Source: Pseudarthrobacter sp. W1I19 (GTDB taxonomy: Bacteria; Actinomycetota; Actinomycetes; Actinomycetales; Micrococcaceae). From it: a stretch of 64,000 bases of DNA. Both the position numbers and the translations under genes were made by a program. The notes below the pieces were generated by a model that did no database searches, was not told the origin of the DNA, and saw only the letters and a program-made list of their open reading frames with translations. Positions 20,716 to 31,200 of this stretch are shown piece after piece. Numbering within the stretch: position 1 is the stretch's first letter; each line of letters starts with the position of its first letter. The stretch spans positions 3,286,001 through 3,350,000 of the forward strand of contig NZ_JAUSZR010000001.1 in the NCBI RefSeq assembly GCF_030817835.1. The letters run 5' to 3'.

Positions 20716-23700
20716 ATGTGCGGTTACCATCCGCAGATTTCGGACCTTGTCCAGCTCGGTGCCTCGTGGGGGCGGGTCCTGCAAGTGGGCTGCACTCCTC
20801 TGGACTTAGAACTCGACGTGGAAACTCGCGTCTTGACCCGTGCCGGTGAAGATCCGCAGTTGCCCCCCGGGATCTACTGGGCCACGACTGACGGCGTCAC
20901 CGATGCTCTAGTCCTCCACGGAAGTGGCGACTTGAGCACGCTGCCGGAACCGGCCCAACGGACCACGTTGGCGGAGGCATCCGAGAACGACCTCGGGCCC
21001 GCAGGGCTGAACTGGTTGGACCACTGGTGGCCGGATGGATTGGAAGTTCCAGCCCCATCATTCTCGTTGAGGGACCTAGCGGTAGCCCGTTCCACTGGAC
21101 GGGATGCCACGATCATGAAGCGCAGACTCGACCGCACGGCGTGGAGCTACTACGTGAGGACCGATGGCAAGCATCAGTGGGTGTCGGAGCGCGACCTTGA
21201 GCCGATCCCAGAGCTCGCGGGTGAGGCAGATTGGGTATCCGGTGACCCCTCACCGGCCGCCAGCTTTTCCGCAATGTTAACGCGGGCCAAACTGAACCGC
21301 GGTGTGACGGACGCTTTGTTCTCCTACGGAGTTTCCAAGACCAACATTTTGCCTTATCAGTTTAAACCCGTACTCAAATACCTCGATTCGGCTACGGAAC
21401 GCATGCTGATTGCCGACGAGGTGGGCCTGGGTAAGACGATTGAGGCAGGGCTGCTTTGGACGGAAATGGCGGCCAGAGGCCAGGCCGACCGTGTCATGAT
21501 TGTGTGCCCCTCCGCTCTCGTTGAAAAGTGGCGGCGCGAAATGCAGAACCGTTTCGGGTTTGAGTTGCAGAGACGCTCGTCTGCGGATCTTTCGAACATG
21601 GTTGAACAGCTGAGAAACGGAACACTTCCCGCCCGGTTTGCCTATGTAGTTTCTCTTCAGACATTCCGAAGCTTTAAAGACCTGGACGAGCTGGACGGCC
21701 TGAACTTTGGTCTTGATCTGTGCATCGTAGACGAAGCTCACCAGATGCGGAATTCAATAACTGCTAGCCACAAACTCGGGCTCCTACTGCGGGATTTTTC
21801 GGCTTCGATGATCTTGCTGAGTGCTACGCCGCTTAACCTCGGGAACTCTGATCTGTTGTCACTCATGCAGCTGCTCATGCCCGGTGAAGTGGAAACGGTT
21901 CAGGATCTCGAGGCCAGGCTTGACCATCATGAGCCACTTCAGCTGCTTCGCCGAAGCGCCACAAACCCATCAGTGACAAACGCGCAAAGGCGCTTATGGC
22001 TAGGACGAATTGCAGACTCCAGCATGGGGGCGGCACTGCGGCAGCGCGCTGCGTTCAGCAAGCTCGAACAACTTCTTAAAGACGACAGTTTTGGCCCTGA
22101 TCAGGTTCCAGCGCTGAGGGAGGCCTGCTCTCAACTCCACGGGCTGTCTGCGGTTATCACGCGTACTAAGAAATCTGAAGTAAACGAGTCGACAACAGTA
22201 CGTCACGCCACCAACGCCCCAGTCCGTTGGACGGACGCGGAGCGTAACTTCTATGAGGCGTACTACCAATGGCTCCGCGACGTTTCGATCCAACGTCAGC
22301 TCCCTACGGGGTTCGCTCTACAGATGCCCCTTAGGCTGGCCGGGAGCTGCCTGCCGGAAACCGCCCGCAGCGTGCTTCGCGGCGCGCTGGATGAATCTGA
22401 CGGTGACGGCGGCGGAAGCGCAACCAATAAGACTTCAATTCTGCAGCAGGAAACACCGCCTCCTGGGGTCGTAAAGCTCGCGCTTGAGCTAGGTTCGACG
22501 GACACAAAGTTTGAAGCGCTTATCGAGGCACTGAATTCCGACGAGATGAGAGGCCGTCAAGCCCTCCTCTTCACGTTCTCGCGGGATACGCTGGCCTATC
22601 TTAGGAAGCGCCTTTCCCCCCTAATGAGGATCGCGGAACTTCACGGTGGTGTCTCCGTCGATGACAGAGAGACACTAATGCGTCAATTCCGTGCTGGAAA
22701 GTTCGACCTAGTGATCGCCACACGAGTAGCAAGTGAGGGTCTGGACTTCGAGTTCTGTTCACTCGTGATTAATTACGATCTCCCCTGGAATCCAATGGAA
22801 GTTGAGCAGCGTATCGGCCGTATCGACCGTATCGGGCAATCCTCGGAAAAGATTCTAATCCTGAACTTCTCCACACCAGAAACGATCGAAACGAAAATTC
22901 TGGAGCGTCTCTATAAACGGCTTGGAGTTTTCGAGCACTCGATTGGAGAGCTGGAGCCGATTTTGGCCGAAAGCTTCGAAGAGATCCAGGACATCGTTCT
23001 AGACTTCACATTGAGCGCGAGCGAGCAGCAGTCAAAGCTCAACAAAGCCCTGGCTGCCGTGGAGCAGAACCAGTCCGATTCACGTGAGCTGGACTCTGCC
23101 GCATCGAAGCTTCAAGCCGAGGATCAATTCGGCATAGAAGCGGTAGAGAAGCGAGTGGCTCGGGGCCGTTATCTTGGCCAGAACGAGCTGGCGACCCTGG
23201 TTGCCGATTGGGCTCGGATTAGAGGTGGCAAAGCTGACATCAATCGCGAAGCCTCGGAGCTTAGGGTCTCAATAAATGACGAGATGCTCCATCGTATGGT
23301 CACGTGGCGCCGCGACAATGGGCAAACTTCCTCTGAGATCACTCGTGTGGAGAGTGCAGCTCGGGCCAAGCGGCCCGTCGTTCTGTCTCTGAGTCCGGAA
23401 ATAGCCCGACTCGAGGGCGGGTCGCTACTTAATGGTCATCACCCATTAGTCCAGATGGCCTCACACGATTATCAGGACCACCATGTTCCGCGTTTTTCGA
23501 TGCTCCAGGCGGATGCTACGGACGAATGCCGACCTGGCACCTACATAGTGGCATTCGCCGCGGCTGAATGGCGGGGACTTCGCCCGACTCATGAGCTGTG
23601 GACAGCGTCGATAAACCTAGACACCGGTGAACAAATGGACGATTCGGTCGGCGGACTGTTGTTTTCGGCCTTGGCGCAAGGCCGTCTTCGTGAGGGGACA

Positions 23701-24027
23701 GCCTCGCTACATCCAGAAGCAGGTATTCTTTCCACCGCATCGATGGAGACGCTGAGGCAGAGACGGCACGAGATCGAATTTGATCGTCAGAAGGAAAATG
23801 AGGCACTGGTCCTCGAACGAGAAATGCGGGCGAAGCAAGTATTCAAGAATCATCGAATATCAGTCCTGAACAGGATGGCCCAAGCACCGAGCATGAGGAA
23901 GGCGTTTCAGGGGCAGCTGACACGGGGGGAGAACCGCTTCAATGACTCGATGGCACGGATCAGCACCAGTCGACAGACAAGCCTTTCGCTGCAAGAACTC
24001 GCCGTCGCCCAGTTCGAGGTGGTTTGA
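20716..24027 (+). CDS. SNF2/RapA-like DEAH-box helicase
   Basis: About 1,103 residues. ADEVGLGKT (about 233-241) is the Walker A of the Swi2/Snf2 family; IVDEAHQMRN is the DEAH box, SATPLNLGN motif III, and ASEGLDFEF plus RIGRIDRIGQ are motifs V and VI. Such enzymes translocate on duplex DNA and in defence systems (for example DrmD of DISARM) drive remodelling of invading DNA. A coiled-coil-rich tail occupies about the last 350 residues. I picked the ATG at 20716; a TTG at 20683 with AGGAAG upstream would add 11 residues. The stop codon overlaps or abuts the next gene, so it forms a pair with the UvrD-like protein. No DUF1998 (DrmB) or methylase neighbour is present, so this is not a standard DISARM. 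Confidence 0.82.
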   Translation: MCGYHPQISDLVQLGASWGRVLQVGCTPLDLELDVETRVLTRAGEDPQLPPGIYWATTDGVTDALVLHGSGDLSTLPEPAQRTTLAEASENDLGPAGLNWLDHWWPDGLEVPAPSFSLRDLAVARSTGRDATIMKRRLDRTAWSYYVRTDGKHQWVSERDLEPIPELAGEADWVSGDPSPAASFSAMLTRAKLNRGVTDALFSYGVSKTNILPYQFKPVLKYLDSATERMLIADEVGLGKTIEAGLLWTEMAARGQADRVMIVCPSALVEKWRREMQNRFGFELQRRSSADLSNMVEQLRNGTLPARFAYVVSLQTFRSFKDLDELDGLNFGLDLCIVDEAHQMRNSITASHKLGLLLRDFSASMILLSATPLNLGNSDLLSLMQLLMPGEVETVQDLEARLDHHEPLQLLRRSATNPSVTNAQRRLWLGRIADSSMGAALRQRAAFSKLEQLLKDDSFGPDQVPALREACSQLHGLSAVITRTKKSEVNESTTVRHATNAPVRWTDAERNFYEAYYQWLRDVSIQRQLPTGFALQMPLRLAGSCLPETARSVLRGALDESDGDGGGSATNKTSILQQETPPPGVVKLALELGSTDTKFEALIEALNSDEMRGRQALLFTFSRDTLAYLRKRLSPLMRIAELHGGVSVDDRETLMRQFRAGKFDLVIATRVASEGLDFEFCSLVINYDLPWNPMEVEQRIGRIDRIGQSSEKILILNFSTPETIETKILERLYKRLGVFEHSIGELEPILAESFEEIQDIVLDFTLSASEQQSKLNKALAAVEQNQSDSRELDSAASKLQAEDQFGIEAVEKRVARGRYLGQNELATLVADWARIRGGKADINREASELRVSINDEMLHRMVTWRRDNGQTSSEITRVESAARAKRPVVLSLSPEIARLEGGSLLNGHHPLVQMASHDYQDHHVPRFSMLQADATDECRPGTYIVAFAAAEWRGLRPTHELWTASINLDTGEQMDDSVGGLLFSALAQGRLREGTASLHPEAGILSTASMETLRQRRHEIEFDRQKENEALVLEREMRAKQVFKNHRISVLNRMAQAPSMRKAFQGQLTRGENRFNDSMARISTSRQTSLSLQELAVAQFEVV

Positions 24028-24029
24028 AC

Positions 24030-25958
24030 GTGGATAAGAAGTCACAGGTTCTGGCCTACGAGAACGCGGTGAACAGTCGTTACATAAAAAGTGCCGCGTC
24101 AAAGTTGGAGTACCGCGCCGCTGGAGCATCGCGGTCTCGGAAGGAACAAGGACCGCTTACTGGGCGAGTGTCGGTCGAAGGCCAAGAAAAAGGCACGTTT
24201 GAAGATTTCTATATCGGACCACGTCACCTGGAGGCTGAGGGTGTTTACGTAATCAGCTGGGCTGCCCCCGCCGCTGCAATGTTTTTTGGACGTGAGAAGC
24301 GCTGGAACAACCAAAAAATCAGGGCACGGCGTCGTTTTTCGAAGCGAGTAGACCGTTTGACTGATTATGCGGACGACTGGATTGTACGCCCTGAGGGCGA
24401 TCCTTTCGTTGCCGCTCGCAGCCAACCGAAGCAACCACCCCGACCCGCTCCGGCGGGTGGAAAATCCTGGTTATCCAAAACACGCGCAGAGAAGGCTCCG
24501 ATTACCGAGCCACAACAAGTGGACCTGATTCCCGACCTGCTCCTCCCACCGCCGTCAGTCAACGGTGACCTTTTCTCGCACCTCGAAACCCCGGCTGAGT
24601 CCGCGCCCTCAACTACCGAAGATCTCCTGCGAGCGACGCTGGCCGCCCCAAGGACGGGCGGGTTGGAAGCGGTCCTGTCCACTCTTCAGCCCGAGCAATA
24701 CAGTCTCGTTACGGCAGACCCAACTGCTTCCCTTGTTGTTCAGGGCCACGCCGGTACCGGAAAAACGATCATCGCTACGCACCGTGCAGCCTGGCTAGTT
24801 GACCCTAACAGGGGGCAGCCCCTCAAGGACGTACTATTGGTGGGCCCGACCGAGGCGTGGGAAGAACACATTTCTCTGGCGGTAGCGGACCTGCACGATG
24901 GCGCAGGACTGGTCCGTATCACCTCGATCCAGCGGGTACTTGTGGACGTGCTGGCAATAGATGAAAAACAAATCCTTGGCCGACGAATGGAAGATGCCGC
25001 CGCGCCACCGAAAGGCTCGGAGCGAGTCATTGCGGATTTAGTCGCCTTGTACAAATCGACTCGGAGAACTGGCAGTTTGCGTGCTGCCTACGAAGCAATC
25101 CTGATCCTTGAAACGGCCAAGGCGTCTGCTCGGTCGAGAGATTTTTACTCATGGAGAAGCACACTCCCCCGCACCTACGAGACAGCACGTTCCCGACCAT
25201 CCCTTTGGCCCCTCCTCGCATACGTCCAAGTGCTGATCAATCCGCCACAGCGACACTCGCACATCATCGTTGATGAAGCCCAAGATCTGTCACTGCTTGA
25301 ATGGCAGACGCTGATGCACCTAAATTCCGGTACGTGGAGCCTGGTCGGAGATATGAACCAAAGGCACTCTCCTCGGACGTTCAAAAAGTGGAGCGAACTG
25401 TATAGGGATCTTCCGAGTAGTCGTTGGGCGGAGCACACAATTAACAGCGGTTTCCGCACAACCCAGTCCATTTCCGACTTCGCTGCATCCCTATTGCCGA
25501 TCACCCAACGCCGCCGCGGAGCGTCGCCTCTTGGCGAGGGCAAGCCGCCCTTGGTCATCAGCGTGGCGGAGCGCCGCCGGACGATGGAGTCCCTGACAAT
25601 CGACGAATGCCTTCGACTGTCCGCGGATCACCCGGAAGGAACAGTAGCGGTCATCACGCCCAACCTTGAAGGGGTGGCTGCAGCGGCCCGACTGGCAGGC
25701 TGGAAAGCCGATGGACGGCACGCTTACGTGACGGGGGAACGGAAGCGCTTTCAACTTCTCTCGCCAGAGGAGGCTCGCGGGCTCGAATTCGACGCCGTCG
25801 TCGTCATGGAGCCAGCGACTTTCCGTGCCAGTTCCGGGACTAACGGTCGGCTTTATACCTCACTAACACGTGCCAACTTGGAGCTCGTCGTTGTGCACGA
25901 CAAGCCTCTTCCAGCCGCTTTGGCGCGAGCGACCAAAAAGCTGCAGCGCGGTACATAA
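24030..25958 (+). CDS. Minimal UvrD-like SF1 helicase/ATPase
   Basis: About 642 residues. The first 200 are an unrecognised, lysine/arginine-rich module with an FYIGPRHL stretch. An SF1 helicase core follows: GHAGTGKTIIATHRA (Walker A, about 236-250), VDEAQDLS (Walker B), GDMNQRHSP (motif III-like), and a C-terminal UvrD_C signature with ARGLEFDAVVVME and LYTSLTRA. The core lacks the large 1B/2B insertions of UvrD. I preferred GTG at 24030 because GAGGTGG sits 7 nt upstream; a TTG at 24024 overlaps the previous stop and is possible. Tight coupling to the SNF2-like gene points to a two-motor complex. Function beyond ATP-driven DNA handling is not clear. Confidence 0.75.
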   Translation: MDKKSQVLAYENAVNSRYIKSAASKLEYRAAGASRSRKEQGPLTGRVSVEGQEKGTFEDFYIGPRHLEAEGVYVISWAAPAAAMFFGREKRWNNQKIRARRRFSKRVDRLTDYADDWIVRPEGDPFVAARSQPKQPPRPAPAGGKSWLSKTRAEKAPITEPQQVDLIPDLLLPPPSVNGDLFSHLETPAESAPSTTEDLLRATLAAPRTGGLEAVLSTLQPEQYSLVTADPTASLVVQGHAGTGKTIIATHRAAWLVDPNRGQPLKDVLLVGPTEAWEEHISLAVADLHDGAGLVRITSIQRVLVDVLAIDEKQILGRRMEDAAAPPKGSERVIADLVALYKSTRRTGSLRAAYEAILILETAKASARSRDFYSWRSTLPRTYETARSRPSLWPLLAYVQVLINPPQRHSHIIVDEAQDLSLLEWQTLMHLNSGTWSLVGDMNQRHSPRTFKKWSELYRDLPSSRWAEHTINSGFRTTQSISDFAASLLPITQRRRGASPLGEGKPPLVISVAERRRTMESLTIDECLRLSADHPEGTVAVITPNLEGVAAAARLAGWKADGRHAYVTGERKRFQLLSPEEARGLEFDAVVVMEPATFRASSGTNGRLYTSLTRANLELVVVHDKPLPAALARATKKLQRGT

Positions 25959-25984
25959 CAACTGACGGAGTATAAGCCGTTATT

Positions 25985-27052
25985 GTGCTTCGGTTCAGCA
26001 GGGTACTAGAAAATGAAATTACGAAAATTATGAGGACTTCTTTGGGTTACGGGACAAACTCTGCCAGAAAGATCAAACGCGGATACCTAAGCGCCTTTCT
26101 AACAGGCTTCTTTTTCCCTGTCACCGTATTTTTTTACATGATGGCTTATGTAATAAACGAGGCACTTGTTCACTGGAACCGCCGCCCCAAGAATAAAGCG
26201 AAGTGGGGTCGTGATTCGGTGATCAGCATTGAGATGTTAGCGACCCTGATTGTTATACCCACGGTGGGATTAGTCGCCAGCGTTGGCACGAGTTGGGCGT
26301 TTTACCAATTCGCTGAATCATCGAGCAAACCAGGACTAATAAATGATGCATGGGTGACGCTGACTGTAACCATGATCGTGAGCCTTCTTATTATAGTCTC
26401 AACGGTAAGAGAATTAGCTCGGCATCAGGAGGGAATTGAAGTTTTCCCGTTTGAACGCGATGCCAAGCCTTCCGTCGCGCTGAGACAGCTTCGCGACCTT
26501 CGAGTCCGGGTAGACGCCGCCTTCCTTCCGGGACGGTACCGCGAAGCGAGTCGTTGGATTGATGAGATCTGTGCTGACGACGCGCGGATCGAATCATTTT
26601 CGCGCCGAGCTGCTCTCCACAGACTCTTACGGAAAGGCTCGCTAGATTTCAGGCAGTACGTTGTGATGATGTCCGGCGGTCTCATGTCAACGGCGGCGGT
26701 CCTTTTGTTCATTTGGATCAAATTCCAGCCGCCAGGTGGGACGCTCGCCCAGTGGCAGTTGACGCTGGCGCTCCCCATTATGTTCGTTTTGTTTATTGCA
26801 CTTTTTCGAGGCACGGTCGCCTGCCGCCTTCTACTTGAAGCATTCCGGCATCAACGACTAGAGAAAAGAATCCGGATTATGGAATCGAGACAGCAGGAAA
26901 GAACGGAGGGCGGCGCTAGTAGCGCAATCCAACTTCAGAGTCTGAACGATAAGCTGGTTGCACTTACCACTGAAATTGAGCAATTGAGATCCGATATTCG
27001 CCGCTCGCAAGTGCAAGCCACACCCAGATTCAAAATTTGGGGGACGCGCTGA
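25985..27052 (+). CDS. Five-TM membrane protein with C-terminal coiled coil (unknown)
   Basis: A 355-residue protein I do not recognise. Hydrophobic segments lie at about 34-58, 82-108, 122-142, 223-244 and 256-275. Between segments 3 and 4 is a soluble, arginine-rich domain of about 80 residues, and residues about 310-340 form a heptad-like coiled coil (LNDKLVALTTEIEQL). The DNA is clearly more AT-rich than its neighbours, a sign of separate origin. It follows the UvrD-like gene by 26 nt on the same strand, so it may be the last member of that operon. Membrane proteins in such positions are often effectors or anchors, but nothing here proves it. The start is GTG at 25985 with GGAG 14 nt before; ATG at 26030 is an alternative. 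Confidence 0.6.
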   Translation: MLRFSRVLENEITKIMRTSLGYGTNSARKIKRGYLSAFLTGFFFPVTVFFYMMAYVINEALVHWNRRPKNKAKWGRDSVISIEMLATLIVIPTVGLVASVGTSWAFYQFAESSSKPGLINDAWVTLTVTMIVSLLIIVSTVRELARHQEGIEVFPFERDAKPSVALRQLRDLRVRVDAAFLPGRYREASRWIDEICADDARIESFSRRAALHRLLRKGSLDFRQYVVMMSGGLMSTAAVLLFIWIKFQPPGGTLAQWQLTLALPIMFVLFIALFRGTVACRLLLEAFRHQRLEKRIRIMESRQQERTEGGASSAIQLQSLNDKLVALTTEIEQLRSDIRRSQVQATPRFKIWGTR

Positions 27053-27100
27053 AAGTTTTCCCTTAGAAGCGGCTTGTTGGCCAGGCCACTCCAAGAAAGA

Positions 27101-27106
27101 GCTAGC
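27101..27106. repeat. Target site duplication GCTAGC, left copy
   Basis: Direct repeat of the 6-bp palindrome at 28224-28229, adjoining the left inverted repeat of the IS481 element. It matches the NCTAGN preference of the family. Confidence 0.9.
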
Positions 27107-28223
27107 TGTACTAACCCGGTTGGTTGATGACGCGGCTGGCTGGTGAGGCGCCTTTGAGTGCGGTGTGGGGCCTGCGCTGATTGTAGTACTTGATGAAGTC
27201 CGGGTAGCAGGCTTGCCTTTCGGCTTCTGAGCGGTAGGTCTTGGCGTAGGCCCATTCCTCCTGGAGGATGCGGTTGAAGCGCTCGACTTTGCCGTTGGTT
27301 TGCGGCCGGTAGGGCCGGGTGCGCTTGTGTTTTATCCCGGCTTCGGCGAGGACAGCGGCGAAGGTACGGGAGCGGTAGCAGGCGCCGTTATCGGTGAGCA
27401 CCCGCTGGATTTTGACGCCTCGAGCGGCAAACGCGGCGATGGCGTTGAGCATGAATGCCGACGCGGTTTCCTTGGTTTCGTCGGGCAGGATCTCGGAGTA
27501 AACGAACCGGGAATGGTCATCCACTGCGTGATGCAGGAATGAGTAGCCCCGGACCTGGCCGCGGTATTTGGCCCGGCCTTCACCGAGGTTCCGTGCCCGG
27601 GAGTTCGCTGCGCCCTGCACCCGGCCGTGGACGCGGTGTCCGCCGCCGTCCGGGATCCGGCCAAGTTTCTTGATGTCCACGTGAATCATTTCGCCAGGCC
27701 AGGCGTATTCGTACCGGCGGGCCCGGTCCCGGCCACGGACCCTGACCCCGGTGGCGGGGTCGGTGAACCGCAGTGGCGGGCAGAGATAGCGGGTCAGAAT
27801 GCGGTGGACCGTAGAGATGTTTAGGTGCAGGTGGTAGGCGATTCGGGCAGGTCCCCACCGCCTGCTCACCCGTAGTCCCAGCACGCGTCGCTCCGTGCGC
27901 ACCGGGGTCTGGTGCGGGCAGGTCAGGGGCCGGCTCCGGCGGTCCTCCAAGCCCGCTTCCCCCAGTTCCCGATAGCGGCGGGACCAGCGTGTGGCGGTCG
28001 GGACAGAGACATTGAATCTTTCGGCGGCACGGCGCAACGGCCAGCCGTCAACCACGATGCAACGGGCCAGACGCAGACGCCCCGAATAGGCCAGAAACGC
28101 GTTACGGTGGGACACGAGGACCTCCTGGTTTGTGTTTGCTCTCGACAAGCACCACACAACACCCGGAGGTCCTCTTATTACGTCAAATCAGTACCCGTGT
28201 CATCAACCTGCCGGGACAGTACA
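27107..28223 (-). mobile_element. IS481-family insertion sequence (1,117 bp, complete)
   Basis: The element is bounded by 29-bp inverted repeats (27107-27135 and 28195-28223) matching at 24 of 29 positions and starting TGTACT. It is flanked by 6-bp direct repeats GCTAGC at 27101-27106 and 28224-28229. IS481 is known to duplicate a 6-bp NCTAGN target, which GCTAGC fits exactly. It lies in the gap between two convergent genes. The intact repeats and undamaged transposase suggest a recent, functional insertion. Confidence 0.92.
27111..28115 (-). CDS. IS481 family transposase
   Basis: About 334 residues from a GTG at 28115, preceded by AGGAGG (on the minus strand) at a good distance. N-terminal helix-turn-helix (PLRRAAERFNVSVPTATRWS) is followed by an rve integrase core with the DDE triad: HVDIKK, TDNGACY and KVERFNRILQEEW, plus the usual YNQRRPHTAL end. 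The stop codon TAG lies inside the left inverted repeat, typical of compact IS elements. It moves the element by cut-and-paste or copy-based DDE chemistry. No frameshift or internal stop is seen. Confidence 0.93.
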   Translation of the reverse strand: MSHRNAFLAYSGRLRLARCIVVDGWPLRRAAERFNVSVPTATRWSRRYRELGEAGLEDRRSRPLTCPHQTPVRTERRVLGLRVSRRWGPARIAYHLHLNISTVHRILTRYLCPPLRFTDPATGVRVRGRDRARRYEYAWPGEMIHVDIKKLGRIPDGGGHRVHGRVQGAANSRARNLGEGRAKYRGQVRGYSFLHHAVDDHSRFVYSEILPDETKETASAFMLNAIAAFAARGVKIQRVLTDNGACYRSRTFAAVLAEAGIKHKRTRPYRPQTNGKVERFNRILQEEWAYAKTYRSEAERQACYPDFIKYYNQRRPHTALKGASPASRVINQPG

Positions 28224-28229
28224 GCTAGC
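28224..28229. repeat. Target site duplication GCTAGC, right copy
   Basis: Right copy of the target duplication. It contains the stop codon (minus-strand TAG, 28225-28227) of the DUF3427 helicase gene, so the insertion left that gene's end unchanged. Confidence 0.9.
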
Positions 28230-31200
28230 GAGCCACTGCGGCCGATGCCGCATACACATCCGCGGGCATCGGCCGGTGCAGTTTCCACGTGATCGCCATC
28301 GGTTTCTCGCCGACGTGCTGCAGGTAGTCCACCTGCCCCAGGCATGTATACGGAACAGTCAGACCGGTCTCGTCGTCCGCAGTGTCCCTAGTAAAGATCA
28401 GAACCCTTGAGCCGTGGGAAACCCGGTCAAGGTAGCGCCGTCCCGTCGGGCTCGTCGGCGACGTCGCGTTCTGCGACTCCCAGTGGAACAGCTCCGGGCT
28501 GATGGCGTAGTCCTTGTACATCGTGGTCGCAGAATGCTTCTTGTCGTCCTTGTTCAGGGTGACAAAGAAGGCATCTGTGGAAGTTGCAGGACACCATGCG
28601 ACGCCCTCGCGGTGCTGCACGTTCTTGCCCTGTTCCAGCGAGCCGTACTGAAGCGCCGCGAGAACCTCCTCGCGCCGGTAGGTAGCATGCGAGAGCAGCG
28701 GGACATGCTGTAGCCCGGCACCAAGGCTCTTGGCTGCATGTTTCGATGCAGCCACCCCCAGCCTCACGACCTGACGGATCTCGCGGCACACAAACTGGTA
28801 GCTACGCAGATGGTCCAGGCCGTCGTCGTACGTTGTGAATCCGCCGCCGTCGTCCCATACCGTGTAAAAAAGCATGCGTGCAAAAGTCTGCTCGCGCATG
28901 CCGAGCTCGGCGTAGCGGGGCGCGTCGGGAGCAACGAGCATCGAATAGGCATCGACACGTTCGGGATCGTCCACGTGAATCAGCGCGGCCATGCGGCCCA
29001 GCAGCTTCTTTTCCTCCGTGTCCGACAGCTCCTCGATCTTCCCGCGGAGCACGGTCTCCAGGGGTGAGAGCCCTTCGATCAGCCCTGCCTGGCGGAGGTA
29101 CCCGGTCCACGAGTCCCTGGTGGACCGGTAGATCGTCTTCATGTCGTTCCCCGACCGCTCCAGATAGGCCTCCAGCTCGGTCTCGGCGTATGAGGCGATG
29201 TCCCGGACCAGCTGCGCCCGGTTAAACCGGAGCTGTGCCTTGATGTTGTCCAGCACCACCTTCTGCGCCACCCGGTCCAGCACGATCTGCGAGCCGGACG
29301 GCAGGAACGGGAACTCGTCCTCGACAGCCTTCTCCAGCTCCTTGCGGCCGTAGCCGGTCAGCGCCCGGTAGCGCAGATCAAAGCGGAGCTCACGGCGCTG
29401 CTGACCGATGAAGTCCAGGACCGTCAGCACCGCCTTGCCCTCGGCGCGACGCAGTCCGCGTCCCAGCTGCTGGAGGAAGACGGCGGCGCTCTGCGTGGGC
29501 CGGAGCAGCAGGATGGTATCTACTTCAGGCAGGTCGAGGCCCTCGTTAAAAAGGTCGACAGCGAAGATGCAGTTGATGGTCCTGTCCCGCAACTGTTGCA
29601 GCGCGAGGGCGCGTTCGCCGTCGTCGGTCTTTCCGGAAACGGCGACGGATGGGATGCCTGCACGGTTGAAGACCTCTGCCATGTAGAGCGCATGCTGCAC
29701 CGAGACGCAGAAGCCAATGGCCCGCATGTCCGCTGTGCTGGTGACCTTGTCGCGGAGTTCGCGGATCACTTTGCCGGCACGCGCCTCATTGCCGGTATAA
29801 AGGGCGTCCAGCTGAGCGACGTCGTAACTGCCACGCTTCCACTCCAAGCGGCTGAGGTCGACGTCGTCGGAAACGCCGAAGTAGTGGAACGGCACCAGGA
29901 GATCCGCGTCCAGTGCGTCCCAGAGACGGAGCTCGCTGGCCCGGCGGCCGTCAAAGAACTGCTTGGCGACGTCGACGCCGTCACCACGTTCGGGAGTGGC
30001 GGTCAGGCCAAGGAGCTCCAGGGGGCGCAGGTGGTCAATGATCCTGCGGTAGGTTGGTGCTTCGGCGTGATGGAACTCGTCGATGACAACGACGTCGAAG
30101 TCGCCTGGCGCGATCTTGTCCAGTCCAAGGGACGCCAGAGACTGGACACTCGCGAAGACGTGCTTCCAATCTTTTGGCTTATGTTCCCCGACGAACAATT
30201 CGCCGAAGGAGCCTTTCTGCAGCACCCGCCGGTAAGTCTGCAGCGATTGCTTCAGGATTTCCTGCCGATGCGCGACGAACAGCAGTTTGAGGTCCCGACC
30301 GGCCGCTTCGCTGAGCCCCTTGTAATCCAATGCCGCGATTACGGTCTTGCCGGTGCCCGTGGCAGCGACGAGCAGGTTGCTATGGTGGCCCTTGGTGCGC
30401 TCGGCCTCGAGATCTTCAAGCATCTCAATTTGGTGGAGGAAGGGCTGGACTTCCAGGCCGGTGTTCCACTCCGGCGCCCCGGTGGCCCTCCCGCCATTGC
30501 GGGCCAGGGCTGCGTCCAGCTTGTCCCCGTCCGCTTCCGGGTCGTAGGGCTGAAAGGTCCGCTGCTCCCAGTAGCTGTCGAAAGTGACCTCGGATTTCTG
30601 CAGGAGCGCCGGCGTGGCTACCGAGCTGAGCCGGACGTTCCATTCGAGCCCGTCCAGGAGTGCAGCGCTGCTTAGGTTCGAACTGCCCACGTAGGCGGTG
30701 TGGAAGCCTGAGTTGCGGCGGAACAGCCACGCCTTCGCATGGAGCCGGGTGGAGTGGGTCTCGTAGCTGATCTTGACCTTAGCTCCGTACCGGTTGACAA
30801 GTTCGTCGATGGCCCGGCGTTCACTGGCGCCCATGTAGGTGGTGGTGATGACGCGAAGTTTCACGCCCCGGTCTCTGAGCTGCTCAAGTGCCGGCTCGAG
30901 AAGTCTGATGCCGGTCCAACGGACAAAGGCGCAGAGGAGGTCGACGGTGTCCGCTGACTCTATTTCTGCGCGCAGTTCTGCAGCCAGGTTGGGGTCCTCG
31001 TTGCTGTTAGTCAGGAGCGCGGAGTCGCTGAGCCTTGTTGTGGGGCGGCGGAGGTGGCGGCGCTTGAGGGTGTCGGGGCGGTGGAGCGAGTGGAGCACCG
31101 TGGGCCCGTCCGCGATGCGGTCATTTTGCTGCAACGCTTCGAGTAGTCGGTTGGCAAGGGCAACTCTGTCCGCGGGGTGGGCGGCAGCGAGAGCGTCGCG

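Noticed and set aside
14329..24027. DISARM system
   Set aside because: PLD and SNF2-like helicases are present, but no DrmB (DUF1998), DrmA or DISARM methylase is visible.
27111..28157. Longer transposase start at 28157
   Set aside because: The extra N-terminal residues have no ribosome site, while GTG at 28115 follows AGGAGG and gives the usual IS481 start.
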